Source of the DNA: Phytobacter palmae
GTDB taxonomy: Bacteria; Pseudomonadota; Gammaproteobacteria; Enterobacterales; Enterobacteriaceae
Assembly (NCBI GenBank): GCA_900112785.1
Contig: FONB01000002.1
Span: 1-64,000 of the forward strand
Length of the DNA stretch: 64,000 bases
Direction of reading: 5' to 3'
The notes beneath the pieces are model-generated. The model saw only the letters and a program-made list of their open reading frames with translations. It was not told where the DNA came from and ran no database searches. How positions within the stretch are numbered: position 1 is the stretch's first letter; every line of letters starts with the position of its first letter. The translations under genes were made by a program, and so were the position numbers. Of the stretch, positions 19,412 to 28,482 are shown one piece after another.

Positions 19412-20644
19412 TTAATTCACGTCTGGCATCAGATGCCGCGTTAACGCCCATATCATTAGCGCCAGTAGACTGACAGCTGCTCCGAATAAACAGACACCGT
19501 GCCAGCCATGGCGAGCAAATATCGCAGTGGTCGCAATAGCCCCAGCCCCACTTCCCGTGGCGTAAAACAGCATATAGAGCGCAATCAGCCGCCCATGCGC
19601 CGCCGATGAACGTAAAATCATGCTCTGACTGGTGACATGCAGCGCCTGTCCACCCAGATCCAGTAGTACAATTCCCAGTAATAACAGCGCCAGTGAATGC
19701 TCAAGCTGCGACAGGGGCCACCATGCCAGTGATAGCAGCACGAGTGCATAAAAACTGGTGCGCTGCCCATGTCCGCGATCGGCATCGCGTCCGGCTCTGG
19801 TCGCAGCAAGGGCTCCGGCAACACCGGCGAGTGCAAATAGCCCAATCACAGTATGTGAAAAACTATAAGGAGGCGCACTTAACGGCAGCACCATTGCACT
19901 CCAGAAAATTGTAAATGCGGCAAACATTAACAGCGCCAGCACGCCGCGAATTTGCAATACGCGATCGGTGCAGAGTAACGTCAACATCGAGAGCAACAGT
20001 TGTCTTGCACTGACCGATTCGGGGCTTACGTTAAAGCGCGGCAGTTGTCGCCAGAGCAATGGCACCAGTACCAGCATCATTAGCGCAGAAGCGCCATATA
20101 CCGCGCGCCATCCCGCGAGATCGCTTACCAGACCTGCAAAAACCCGCGCCAGTAGCAAACCGATAAAAACACCGCCCTGTGCCGCCCCGACCACCCGGCC
20201 ACGCTCCCGGATATCAGCGGCACTGGCCGCACAGGCAATCAGCCCCTGCGTCATTGCCGTGCCGAGCAACCCTGTCGCCAGCATACCCACCAGCAACACC
20301 ACTGTTGATTGCGCCAGCACCACGATACAGAGCGCAGCGATCAGTGCCAGCAGTTGCAATAGCATCAAACGCCGTCGCTCCACAACATCTCCGAGCGGCA
20401 CCAGCACCAGTAATGCCAGTGCACAGCCTATCTGCGTTGCGGTTACCACACCGCCCACGGCTGCCTGACTGATGGCGAAATCCTGCGCCAGCATATCGAG
20501 CAGCGGTTGTGCATAGTAGACATTGGCAACGCTCAGGCCGCTGGCGATAGCAAACAACGCGACCAGACTGCGCGGCATCGCTGTCGGTCTCAGGGCGACA
20601 CTGCATGCGGCGCCAACAGGCATATTGCACATCTCTTCCTTCAT
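19412..20644 (-). CDS. MFS transporter (drug:H+ antiporter-like)
   Basis: A 410-residue inner-membrane protein with twelve predicted helices in two halves. The first loop has the family motif GDVVERRRLML (motif A), and the N-terminal LSVANVYYAQPLLDMLAQDF is typical of the YnfM/arabinose-efflux-like MFS group. The ATG at 20644 follows AGGTG at suitable spacing; an upstream in-frame TTG is less likely, and an internal ATG five codons in (after AAGGAAGAG) is a possible alternative. It lies upstream of the decarboxylase with an 18-base gap and is divergent from an HxlR-type regulator, suggesting a regulated exporter. The substrate is unknown. Confidence 0.85.
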   Translation of the reverse strand: MKEEMCNMPVGAACSVALRPTAMPRSLVALFAIASGLSVANVYYAQPLLDMLAQDFAISQAAVGGVVTATQIGCALALLVLVPLGDVVERRRLMLLQLLALIAALCIVVLAQSTVVLLVGMLATGLLGTAMTQGLIACAASAADIRERGRVVGAAQGGVFIGLLLARVFAGLVSDLAGWRAVYGASALMMLVLVPLLWRQLPRFNVSPESVSARQLLLSMLTLLCTDRVLQIRGVLALLMFAAFTIFWSAMVLPLSAPPYSFSHTVIGLFALAGVAGALAATRAGRDADRGHGQRTSFYALVLLSLAWWPLSQLEHSLALLLLGIVLLDLGGQALHVTSQSMILRSSAAHGRLIALYMLFYATGSGAGAIATTAIFARHGWHGVCLFGAAVSLLALMIWALTRHLMPDVN

Positions 20645-20665
20645 CGCTTCACCTGGTTGCAAAAG

Positions 20666-20697
20666 AAAACTAGTTGAAGGGTAAATAAACCAGTTTT
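20666..20697. promoter_or_regulatory. Candidate operator between MFS gene and HxlR regulator
   Basis: The inverted repeat AAAACTAGTT / AACCAGTTTT has 10-base arms, one mismatch and 12 bases between the arms (about two helical turns centre to centre). It lies in the 89-base divergent gap. The position suits autoregulation and control of the transporter by the adjacent regulator; this is inferred. Confidence 0.55.
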
Positions 20698-20733
20698 AAA
20701 ATGCAACCTGAATGTTTTTCATAAGGCCCGACT

Positions 20734-21183
20734 ATGTCTCCTGCACCGCTATTCTCACACCACCCCTGCCCGGTTGCCCGTTCGGTCGATATTATCGGCG
20801 ATCGCTGGGCGCTGCTTATCGTCCGCGACGCGTTCGACGGCGTACGGCGTTTTGGCGATTTTCAGCGTGGGCTGGGCATGGCACGCAATATTCTCACCGA
20901 TCGTCTGCGTAAGCTGGTTGACGCGGGTATCTTCACCACCCGGCCCGCTTCCGATGGCACGGCGTATCAGGAATATGTGCTCACACCAAAAGGACAGTCA
21001 CTCTTCCCGGTTATCGTCGCGCTGCGACAGTGGGGTGAAGGCAATCTGTTTGCGCCGGGTGAACCGCATTCGCTGCTGGTCGATACACGCACTGGTGAGG
21101 CCATACCTCCGATGGTCCCGCAGGGGCGTGACGGCCATACGCTAACCGGAGAAAACACCCGCGTGCGTAAAATCGGCGCATAA
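20734..21183 (+). CDS. HxlR-family transcriptional regulator
   Basis: A 149-residue winged-helix regulator. The family hallmark near the N-terminus, CPVARSVDIIGDRWALLIVRDAF, includes the single conserved cysteine that senses oxidants or aldehydes in several HxlR members (HypR, QorR, YodB type). The recognition-helix region is RNILTDRLRKLVDAGI, followed by the wing QEYVLTPKG. A C-terminal tail of about 50 residues is less conserved. AAGG precedes the ATG at 20734. It is divergent from the MFS-decarboxylase pair and most likely controls it. The inducer is unknown. Confidence 0.88.
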   Translation: MSPAPLFSHHPCPVARSVDIIGDRWALLIVRDAFDGVRRFGDFQRGLGMARNILTDRLRKLVDAGIFTTRPASDGTAYQEYVLTPKGQSLFPVIVALRQWGEGNLFAPGEPHSLLVDTRTGEAIPPMVPQGRDGHTLTGENTRVRKIGA

Positions 21184-21209
21184 AAAAGGCCACTCCTTTC
21201 AGAGTGGCC
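21182..21209 (-). terminator. Terminator of the sdh-suc operon
   Basis: An 8-bp perfect stem (GGCCACTC / GAGTGGCC) is followed on the minus strand by TTTTTTA. It overlaps the stop codon of the convergent HxlR gene. Confidence 0.88.
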
Positions 21210-21257
21210 AACCATGTCGAACATATTACAGCCCCTTTTAACGAGGGGCATTGAGTC
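21182..21257 (-). ncRNA. sdhX: Candidate SdhX (RybD) 3'-UTR small RNA
   Basis: In E. coli and Salmonella a small RNA, SdhX, is processed from the 3' UTR of sucD and ends at the operon terminator. The same layout exists here: a 76-base 3' UTR with an inner GCCCCTTTTAACGAGGGGC hairpin and the terminal terminator stem. Position is seen; processing and function are inferred by analogy, and the 5' end is not defined by sequence. Confidence 0.45.
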
Positions 21258-22127
21258 TTATTTGATAATCGCTTTCAGCGCTTCGCCGATATCCGCCAGG
21301 CTGCGAACGGTTTTCACGCCCGCCGCTTCGAGAGCAGCGAACTTCTCATCCGCAGTCCCTTTACCACCAGCGATGATTGCGCCTGCGTGGCCCATACGTT
21401 TGCCTTTCGGCGCGGTCACACCGGCGATATAGCCGACAACCGGTTTGGTCACATGATCTTTGATGTAAGCAGCCGCTTCTTCTTCCGCGCTACCGCCGAT
21501 CTCGCCGATCATCACAATCGCTTCGGTTTGTGGATCTTCCTGGAACAGTTTCAGGATGTCGATAAAGTTTGAACCCGGGATCGGGTCGCCACCGATACCC
21601 ACGCAGGTGGACTGGCCGAAACCGTAGTCGGTGGTCTGCTTAACCGCTTCATAAGTCAGGGTACCTGAACGAGAAACGATGCCCACTTTACCCGGCTGGT
21701 GAATGTGGCCCGGCATGATGCCGATTTTACATTCGCCTGGGGTAATAACGCCCGGGCAGTTCGGGCCAATCATGCGCACGCCTGCTTCGTCCAGCTTCAC
21801 TTTCACGGTCAGCATATCCAGCGTCGGGATACCTTCGGTGATGGTAATAATCAGTTTAATGCCCGCGTCGATCGCTTCCAGAATAGAGTCTTTGCAGAAT
21901 GGCGCCGGAACGTAAATAACGGAGGCAGTCGCACCGGTCGCTTCTACCGCTTCACGCACGGTGTTGAACACCGGCAGGCCCAGATGCGTGGAGCCGCCTT
22001 TGCCCGGCGTGACGCCGCCGACCATTTGCGTACCGTAAGCAATCGCTTGTTCGGAGTGGAAAGTACCCTGGCTACCGGTGAAACCCTGGCAGATAACTTT
22101 GGTATCTTTATTAATTAAAACGGACAT
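21258..22127 (-). CDS. sucD: Succinyl-CoA synthetase alpha subunit
   Basis: SucD, with SucC, converts succinyl-CoA to succinate with nucleotide triphosphate formation. It has 289 residues. The CoA-binding N-terminal domain contains [10 protein letters not shown], and the phosphohistidine lies in the GHAGAI motif near residue 246. The start overlaps the sucC stop codon by one base. Last gene of sdhCDAB-sucABCD. Confidence 0.98.
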   Translation of the reverse strand: MSVLINKDTKVICQGFTGSQGTFHSEQAIAYGTQMVGGVTPGKGGSTHLGLPVFNTVREAVEATGATASVIYVPAPFCKDSILEAIDAGIKLIITITEGIPTLDMLTVKVKLDEAGVRMIGPNCPGVITPGECKIGIMPGHIHQPGKVGIVSRSGTLTYEAVKQTTDYGFGQSTCVGIGGDPIPGSNFIDILKLFQEDPQTEAIVMIGEIGGSAEEEAAAYIKDHVTKPVVGYIAGVTAPKGKRMGHAGAIIAGGKGTADEKFAALEAAGVKTVRSLADIGEALKAIIK

Positions 22128-23293
22128 TATTTCCCCTCCACTGCGGCAACAACCTGCTGAGCTGCATCCGTCAGACTTTTCGCTGCAATAATATTCAGGC
22201 CGCTGTCAGCCAGACGCTTAGCACCCAGCTCCGCGTTGTTACCTTCCAGACGAACAACAACCGGTACGTTAACACCCACTTCTTCCACCGCACCGATGAT
22301 GCCGTCGGCAATCAGGTCGCAGCGAACGATACCGCCGAAGATGTTAACCAGAACGGCTTTCACGTTTTCGTCGGAAAGAATGATTTTGAACGCTTCGGTC
22401 ACGCGCTCTTTGGTTGCGCCACCGCCCACGTCAAGGAAGTTTGCCGGTTCGCCGCCGTGCAGTTTAACGATGTCCATAGTACCCATCGCCAGGCCTGCGC
22501 CGTTAACCATACAACCAATATTGCCTTCCAGCGCAACATAGTTCAGTTCCCAGTGTGCCGCCTGGGCTTCGCGCGGGTCTTCCTGCGACTGATCGCGCAT
22601 TTCGCGCAGCTCGGATTGACGGAAGAGCGCGTTACCGTCAGCGCCCAGTTTGCCATCGAGGCAGATCAGGTCGCCCTGTTTAGTGATAACCAGCGGGTTA
22701 ATCTCGATCAGTGCCAGGTCGCGCTCAAGGAAAATGGTCGCCAGGCCCATAAAGATTTTGGTGAACTGCTGAACCTGCTTACCTTCCAGGCCCAGTTTAA
22801 ACGCCAGTTCGCGCCCCTGGTACGGCATTGGGCCGGCCAGCGGGTCAAGAGCGATTTTGTGGATAAGGTGTGGGGTCTCTTCCGCCACTTTCTCGATTTC
22901 TACGCCACCTTCGGTAGACGCCATGAACACAACGCGACGGGAGCTACGATCAACAACAGCGCCCAGATAGAGCTCTTTGCCGATGTCAGTCGCTGCTTCA
23001 ACCAGAATCTGGTTAACCGGCTGGCCATTCGCGTCTGTTTGATAAGTCACCAGACGTTTACCGAGCCAGTTTTCCGCGAACGCGCGAATATCTTCTTTGC
23101 TGTTAACAACTTTTACACCGCCCGCTTTACCACGTCCACCCGCGTGTACCTGGCACTTCACTACCCACGGACCCGCGCCGATTTTGGACGCAGCCTCTTC
23201 CGCTTCACGCGGCGTCGTGCACGCATAGCCTACAGGAGCAGGCAAACCGTAACGGGCAAAAAGCTGTTTTGCCTGATATTCATGTAAGTTCAT
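22127..23293 (-). CDS. sucC: Succinyl-CoA synthetase beta subunit
   Basis: SucC is the ATP-grasp subunit of succinyl-CoA synthetase. It has 388 residues from [12 protein letters not shown] to VVAAVEGK, with the glycine-rich nucleotide-binding segment [12 protein letters not shown] and conserved IEINPLVI. The open frame extends 37 codons upstream into the sucB-sucC spacer, but 23293 matches the family start. The 117-base spacer from sucB contains a REP-like palindrome. Confidence 0.98.
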   Translation of the reverse strand: MNLHEYQAKQLFARYGLPAPVGYACTTPREAEEAASKIGAGPWVVKCQVHAGGRGKAGGVKVVNSKEDIRAFAENWLGKRLVTYQTDANGQPVNQILVEAATDIGKELYLGAVVDRSSRRVVFMASTEGGVEIEKVAEETPHLIHKIALDPLAGPMPYQGRELAFKLGLEGKQVQQFTKIFMGLATIFLERDLALIEINPLVITKQGDLICLDGKLGADGNALFRQSELREMRDQSQEDPREAQAAHWELNYVALEGNIGCMVNGAGLAMGTMDIVKLHGGEPANFLDVGGGATKERVTEAFKIILSDENVKAVLVNIFGGIVRCDLIADGIIGAVEEVGVNVPVVVRLEGNNAELGAKRLADSGLNIIAAKSLTDAAQQVVAAVEGK

Positions 23294-23325
23294 GTGTTCT
23301 ATCCATCCTTCATTAATCTTGTTAC

Positions 23326-23401
23326 GCCGGACCGCGCTACACGTATCCGGCCTACAATGCAGGTGTTCGTTTTTGTAACCCGGCAGCATGACACCGCCGG
23401 G
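23326..23401. repeat. REP-like palindromic element between sucB and sucC
   Basis: GCCGGA...TATCCGGCCTAC (23326-23355) matches the ends of the enterobacterial REP consensus. A second palindrome, CCCGGC...GCCGGG, follows at about 23379-23401, giving a BIME-like pair. Such elements within operons can stabilise upstream mRNA, here sucAB. Confidence 0.65.
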
Positions 23402-23410
23402 CAAAGGACA

Positions 23411-24637
23411 CTACACGTCCAGCAGCAGACGCGTCGGATCTTCCAGCAGCTCTTTAATCGCCACCAGGAAGCCAACGGATTCACGACCGTCAATCAGGCG
23501 GTGATCGTAAGAGAGCGCCAGATACATCATGGGCAGAATTTCAACTTTGCCATCAACAGCCATCGGGCGGTCTTTAATGGCATGCATACCCAGAATTGCG
23601 CTCTGGGGTGGGTTGATAATTGGCGTAGACATCAGCGAACCAAACACGCCGCCGTTGGTAATGGTGAAGTTACCACCGGTCAGGTCTTCAACGGTCAGCT
23701 TGCCGTCACGACCTTTTACTGCCAGATCTTTAATGCGTTTTTCGATATCGGCCATGCCCAGAGTATCCACATCGCGCAGAACCGGTGTCACCAGGCCACG
23801 CGGCGTAGAGACCGCCATGCTGACATCAAAATAGTTGTGGTACACCACATCATCGCCATCGATAGAAGCGTTCACTTCCGGGTAGCGTTTCAGCGCTTCA
23901 ACCACAGCTTTCACGTAGAAGGACATAAAGCCCAGACGGATGCCATGACGTTTTTCAAAGGCATCGCCGTACTGCTTACGCAGATCCATAATCGGCTTCA
24001 TGTTCACTTCGTTGAAGGTCGTGAGCATGGCGGTGGAGTTTTTCGCTTCCAGCAGACGCTCTGCCACACGTTTACGCAGACGGGTCATCGGCACGCGTTT
24101 TTCAGAACGGCCCGCCAGCTGCGGCGCAGCCGGTGCGGCAGCCGGTGCAGCAGGTTTACTTTCTTCTTTATTCGTCGGTGCTTTCGCCAGATGTTTTTCA
24201 ATATCTTCGCGAGTCAGACGACCACCCACACCGGTGCCTTTAATGGCGCTGGCTTCCAGGTTATGTTCGGCCAGCAGGCGACGGATCGCCGGGCTGAGCG
24301 CGTCATTGTTTTGCTCTTCGAGAGACGCCTGCTGGCGCTGAGCCGGAGTCGACTCTTTGGCGTCAGATTTCGCGCTGCTCTCTTTGCCTGCGCTGTTACC
24401 TTCGCGCAGACGGCCCAGAATCTGGCGGGACGTTACGGTAGTGCCTTCATCCTCCAGCACTGCGTCCAGAATGCCGTCTGCCGATGCCGGTACTTCCAGT
24501 ACCACTTTGTCAGTTTCGATTTCTACCAACACTTCATCGCGTTGGACGGTATCGCCCGGTTTTTTGTGCCAGGTCGCAACGGTCGCGTCAGCAACGGACT
24601 CAGGCAGGTCGGGTACAAGAATATCTACGCTACTCAT
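23411..24637 (-). CDS. sucB: 2-oxoglutarate dehydrogenase E2 (dihydrolipoyl succinyltransferase)
   Basis: E2 core of the 2-oxoglutarate dehydrogenase complex. It has 408 residues: a lipoyl domain with lipoyl-lysine Lys44 (ETDKVV), an Ala/Pro-rich linker, a peripheral-subunit-binding domain ([22 protein letters not shown]), and a catalytic domain ending in [14 protein letters not shown] with the active-site His. It is three residues longer than in E. coli because of the second linker. It lies 14 bases after sucA. Confidence 0.98.
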   Translation of the reverse strand: MSSVDILVPDLPESVADATVATWHKKPGDTVQRDEVLVEIETDKVVLEVPASADGILDAVLEDEGTTVTSRQILGRLREGNSAGKESSAKSDAKESTPAQRQQASLEEQNNDALSPAIRRLLAEHNLEASAIKGTGVGGRLTREDIEKHLAKAPTNKEESKPAAPAAAPAAPQLAGRSEKRVPMTRLRKRVAERLLEAKNSTAMLTTFNEVNMKPIMDLRKQYGDAFEKRHGIRLGFMSFYVKAVVEALKRYPEVNASIDGDDVVYHNYFDVSMAVSTPRGLVTPVLRDVDTLGMADIEKRIKDLAVKGRDGKLTVEDLTGGNFTITNGGVFGSLMSTPIINPPQSAILGMHAIKDRPMAVDGKVEILPMMYLALSYDHRLIDGRESVGFLVAIKELLEDPTRLLLDV

Positions 24638-24651
24638 TATTTATCCTTTAA

Positions 24652-27459
24652 TTAATCGACGTTCAGCGCGTCATTGACCAGAGCTTGTTGCTGTTTCTGG
24701 TGAACGGACAGATATCCTACCGCTGGCGAAGCGGAGGCCGGGCGGCCTGCATATTGCAGTGCAGCCCCAAACGGAATCACTTCTCGCAGATGATGCTGGC
24801 TGCAGTACCATGCGCCCTGGTTGAGCGGCTCTTCCTGGCACCAGACAAAATCCTGTACATGCGCATAAGGTTTCAGCGCTTCCTGCACCGACTGGTGCGG
24901 GAATGGATACAACTGCTCAATCCTGACAATGGCGACGTCTTTCTGATCGTTCTTACGACGCTGTTCAAGCAGGTCGTAATAAACCTTACCAGAACACAGA
25001 ACTACACGCTTAACCCCTTTCGGATCAAGGGCGTCAATCTCACCGATCGCGGGCATAAAGGTGCCGTTCGCCAGTTCATCGAGGCTGGAGACTGCCAGTG
25101 GGTGACGCAGCAGGGATTTTGGCGACATGACAACCAGCGGACGGCGCATACCGCGCAGCGCCTGACGACGCAGCATGTGGTAAACCTGTGCCGGGGTCGA
25201 CGGTACGCAGACCTGCATGTTTTGTTCAGCACACAGCTGCAGATAACGCTCCAGACGCGCGGAGGAGTGCTCCGGTCCCTGGCCTTCGTAACCATGCGGC
25301 AGCAGCATCACCAGACCACACATACGGCCCCATTTCTGCTCACCGGAGCTAATGAACTGGTCGATAACCACCTGGGCGCCATTGGCAAAGTCACCGAACT
25401 GCGCTTCCCAGATAGTCAGGGTGCGCGGCTCTGCGGTGGCATAACCGTATTCAAACGCCAGAACCGCTTCCTCGGACAGAACAGAGTCCCAGACTTTGAA
25501 CGGCCCCTGCGCATTATGAACGTGGTGCAACGGTGTGTAAGTCGAGCCATTAGACTGGTTATGGATTACCGCGTGACGATGGAAGAACGTACCGCGACCC
25601 GAGTCTTCGCCGGACAGACGCACGGAGATACCTTCGTCAACCAGCGTCGCATAGGCCAGGTTTTCCGCACCGCCCCAGTCGAACAATTTTTCGCCCGCGG
25701 CCATCGCCTGACGGTCATTGTAAATTTTTGCCACGCGAGCCTGCATTTCAATAGACTCCGGCACCGTACTGATGCGCTTCGCCAGTTCCTGCAAGCGTTT
25801 CATTTCTACCTTGTTCGGGTAGCTCTCATCCCATTCGTGGTTGAGGTATGGCGACCAGGTGAAGGAGTGCATGTTCATCGGACGCCACTCTTTCACCACA
25901 CACTCACCGGCATCCAGCGCGTCACGGTAGAGGTTCACCATCTCGGTGGCATCTTCCAGCGTCGCAACGCCGTCATGCTCCAGCTTGTCAGCATAGATTT
26001 TGCGCGGGGTCGGATGCTTTTTGATTTTCTGGTACATCAGCGGCTGGGTTGCACTCGGCTCGTCGGCTTCGTTATGGCCGTGACGGCGGTAGCAGACCAG
26101 GTCGATGAACACATCGCGTTTGAAGGTGTTGCGGAAATCCAGCGCCACGCGGGTAACGAAAGCCACGGCTTCCGGGTCATCGGCGTTAACGTGGAAAATC
26201 GGCGCCTGCACCATTTTACCGATATCGGTACAGTATGGCGTGGAGCGAGCATCCAGCGGGTTAGAGGTGGTGAAGCCGACCTGGTTGTTAATAACGATGC
26301 GGACGGTACCGCCCACTTCATAACCCCGCGCTTTGGACATGTTCAGCGTTTCCTGAACCACGCCCTGACCGGTAACTGCCGCGTCACCGTGAATAGTGAT
26401 AGGAAGGACTTTATTGCTGCTCGGCTCATCCAGACGGTCCAGACGTGCGCGTACAGAGCCCATCACCACCGGACTGACGATTTCGAGGTGCGACGGGTTA
26501 AACGCCAGCGCCAGGTGCACAAGTCCCCCTTCGGTTTCGATATCGGACGAGAAACCCATGTGGTATTTCACGTCACCCGTACCGAGGTGCTCTTTATGCT
26601 TACCGGCAAATTCGTCAAACAGGTCCTGAGGTTTTTTACCCAGCACGTTAATCAGCACGTTCAGACGACCGCGGTGCGCCATACCCAACACCACTTCGCG
26701 CGTGCCGCTTTTACCGGCATGGCGAATCATCTCTTTGAGCATCGGCACCAGCGCATCACCGCCTTCCAGCGAGAAGCGTTTCGCACCGGGGAATTTCGCG
26801 CCCAGATAACGCTCCATCCCTTCTGCTGCCGTCAGTTCGCTGAGAAAACGTTTTTTCTCATCAGCGGTAAACGAGGCTTTACCAGCAACCGATTCAATAC
26901 GCTGTTGGATCCAGCGTTTCTCTTCGGTGCTGGTAATGTGCATGTATTCGGCACCAATAGAGCCACAGTAGGTCTGTTTCAGCGCCGCGATCAAATCGCC
27001 AAGCTGCATCGTGTCTTTGCCGATGGCAAAAGAGCCGACGTTAAACGTCTCCTGGAAATCTGCCTCGGTCAAGTCATGGAATGACGGGTCGAGGTCTGCA
27101 ACGCGCTCTTGCTGCCACAGTCCCAGCGGATCAAGATTGGCCTGCTGGTGACCGCGGAAACGATAGGCGTTAATGAGCTGCAGGACTTTTACCTGCTTCG
27201 CATTGGTGTCAGGGTCAGAAATTGAGGAAGAGTAACGTGAGGCATCCTTCGCCAGACGACGAAAATAATCACGTGTTTTTGAATGGAATTGATCCGGTTT
27301 CACTCCGGTGCCCGGTAACTCTTCAAACATGGAACGCCATGTCGCATCTACCGAGTCAGGATCGGTTAAGAAGTCTTCATAGAGCTGTTCTATCCAGCTC
27401 TGGTTCGAGCCAGAGAGGTAAGAAGAGTCCAGCCAGGCTTTCAAAGCGCTGTTCTGCAT
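24652..27459 (-). CDS. sucA: 2-oxoglutarate dehydrogenase E1
   Basis: Thiamine-diphosphate-dependent decarboxylase of the 2-oxoglutarate dehydrogenase complex. It has 935 residues, two more than in E. coli, and starts MQNSALKAWLDSSYLSGSN. The ThDP region GDAAVTGQGVVQETLNMS and conserved HRGRLNVLINVLGK are present. It is separated from sdhB by a 291-base gap with palindromic elements, which may carry a secondary promoter or a stabilising structure. Confidence 0.98.
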   Translation of the reverse strand: MQNSALKAWLDSSYLSGSNQSWIEQLYEDFLTDPDSVDATWRSMFEELPGTGVKPDQFHSKTRDYFRRLAKDASRYSSSISDPDTNAKQVKVLQLINAYRFRGHQQANLDPLGLWQQERVADLDPSFHDLTEADFQETFNVGSFAIGKDTMQLGDLIAALKQTYCGSIGAEYMHITSTEEKRWIQQRIESVAGKASFTADEKKRFLSELTAAEGMERYLGAKFPGAKRFSLEGGDALVPMLKEMIRHAGKSGTREVVLGMAHRGRLNVLINVLGKKPQDLFDEFAGKHKEHLGTGDVKYHMGFSSDIETEGGLVHLALAFNPSHLEIVSPVVMGSVRARLDRLDEPSSNKVLPITIHGDAAVTGQGVVQETLNMSKARGYEVGGTVRIVINNQVGFTTSNPLDARSTPYCTDIGKMVQAPIFHVNADDPEAVAFVTRVALDFRNTFKRDVFIDLVCYRRHGHNEADEPSATQPLMYQKIKKHPTPRKIYADKLEHDGVATLEDATEMVNLYRDALDAGECVVKEWRPMNMHSFTWSPYLNHEWDESYPNKVEMKRLQELAKRISTVPESIEMQARVAKIYNDRQAMAAGEKLFDWGGAENLAYATLVDEGISVRLSGEDSGRGTFFHRHAVIHNQSNGSTYTPLHHVHNAQGPFKVWDSVLSEEAVLAFEYGYATAEPRTLTIWEAQFGDFANGAQVVIDQFISSGEQKWGRMCGLVMLLPHGYEGQGPEHSSARLERYLQLCAEQNMQVCVPSTPAQVYHMLRRQALRGMRRPLVVMSPKSLLRHPLAVSSLDELANGTFMPAIGEIDALDPKGVKRVVLCSGKVYYDLLEQRRKNDQKDVAIVRIEQLYPFPHQSVQEALKPYAHVQDFVWCQEEPLNQGAWYCSQHHLREVIPFGAALQYAGRPASASPAVGYLSVHQKQQQALVNDALNVD

Positions 27460-27574
27460 CGTGATCCCTTAAGCATTGTTATGCTTACTTCGCCGTGGAT
27501 AACTACAACGCGCGCGGCAGGGCGCACACGTCCCGGGGTTCACTTGCGAGCTCTTCTCTTTGTTGGCCCGCGAA

Positions 27575-27683
27575 GGAACCTTTAAAAACTGCCCTAATCT
27601 TCATCGTTCAGGCTGCGATGATGTTGTCTTGCCACGAACGCTTCGATTTCTTCAACTGCTTACAGCGGTTTTTAAAGGTTTCC
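27575..27683. repeat. Inverted-repeat-bounded element between sdhB and sucA
   Basis: GGAACCTTTAAAAACTGC (27575-27592) and GCGGTTTTTAAAGGTTTCC (27665-27683) form near-perfect inverted ends (one mismatch, one indel) around about 72 bases of unrelated sequence. No open frame inside is convincing. It could be a small non-autonomous element or a structured mRNA spacer. Confidence 0.5.
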
Positions 27684-27692
27684 TGCATGTTC

Positions 27693-27741
27693 CCCTCTCC
27701 CTTGCGGGGAGAGGGTCAGGATAAGGGGAACAGCACTCCCC
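27693..27741. repeat. Enterobacterial G/C palindrome between sdhB and sucA
   Basis: CCCTCTCCC-loop-GGGAGAGGG (9-bp stem, 27693-27715) is followed by GGGGA...TCCCC (27725-27741). This CCCTCTCC/GGAGAGGG type of element is, from memory, common in enterobacterial spacers. Confidence 0.6.
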
Positions 27742-27750
27742 TCACTTTTA

Positions 27751-28467
27751 TTACGCACTACGCTGCAACAACATCGACTTGATATGGCCGATGGCGCGCG
27801 TCGGGTTCAGTCCCTTCGGACAGACACTGACGCAGTTCATAATGCTATGGCAGCGGAATACGCTGAAAGCATCACTTAACCCCTCAAGGCGGTTATCGGT
27901 CTCGGTATCACGACTGTCAATCAGGAAGCGATATGCAGCCAGCAGGCCGGCTGGACCGATAAACTTATCCGGGTTCCACCAGAACGACGGACAGGACGTG
28001 GAGCAGCATGCACAAAGGATACATTCGTACAGTCCATCGAGTTTTTCACGCTGCTCTGGCATCTGCAGATGCTCACGTGCAGGTGGATTTTGCCCATTAT
28101 TCAATAAGTAAGGCTTAATCTTCTCATATTGGGCATAGAATTGCCCCATGTCCACAACCAAATCACGGATTACCGGCAGCCCCGGCAGCGGGCGAATCAC
28201 AATCTTCTGCTTACCGTTGCCCAGCGCCGACAGCGGCGTAATACACGCCAGACCGTTTTTACCGTTCATGTTCAGACCGTCTGAACCGCATACCCCTTCG
28301 CGGCAGGAGCGACGAAAAGAGAGGCTCGGGTCTTTTTCTTTCAGCTGCATCAAGGCATCGAGCAGCATCATGTCACGACCTTCTTCCCCTTCCAGCGTGT
28401 AATCCTGCATGCGCGGAGCGTCGTCGACATCCGGGTTATAGCGATAAATTGAAAACTCGAATTTCAT
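27751..28467 (-). CDS. sdhB: Succinate dehydrogenase iron-sulfur subunit
   Basis: SdhB carries the [2Fe-2S], [4Fe-4S] and [3Fe-4S] centres that transfer electrons from SdhA to ubiquinone. It has 238 residues with the cysteine motifs CREGVCGSDG...C, CILCACCSTSCP and CVSVCPKGLNP. It starts 15 bases after sdhA and is peripheral to the inner membrane on the cytoplasmic side. Confidence 0.98.
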   Translation of the reverse strand: MKFEFSIYRYNPDVDDAPRMQDYTLEGEEGRDMMLLDALMQLKEKDPSLSFRRSCREGVCGSDGLNMNGKNGLACITPLSALGNGKQKIVIRPLPGLPVIRDLVVDMGQFYAQYEKIKPYLLNNGQNPPAREHLQMPEQREKLDGLYECILCACCSTSCPSFWWNPDKFIGPAGLLAAYRFLIDSRDTETDNRLEGLSDAFSVFRCHSIMNCVSVCPKGLNPTRAIGHIKSMLLQRSA

Positions 28468-28482
28468 TTTCCTGTCTCCGCA

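Noticed and set aside
23294-24655. 453-codon open frame antisense to sucB
   Set aside because: Shadow of sucB; low-complexity Phe/Arg/His-rich translation and no ribosome-binding site.
24685-27084. 799-codon open frame antisense to sucA
   Set aside because: It lies entirely inside the highly conserved sucA gene, has no family features, and is the usual by-product of G+C-rich third positions on the coding strand.
27495-27782. Small open frame in the sdhB-sucA gap
   Set aside because: Runs through the inverted repeats and palindromes and into sdhB; probably non-coding.
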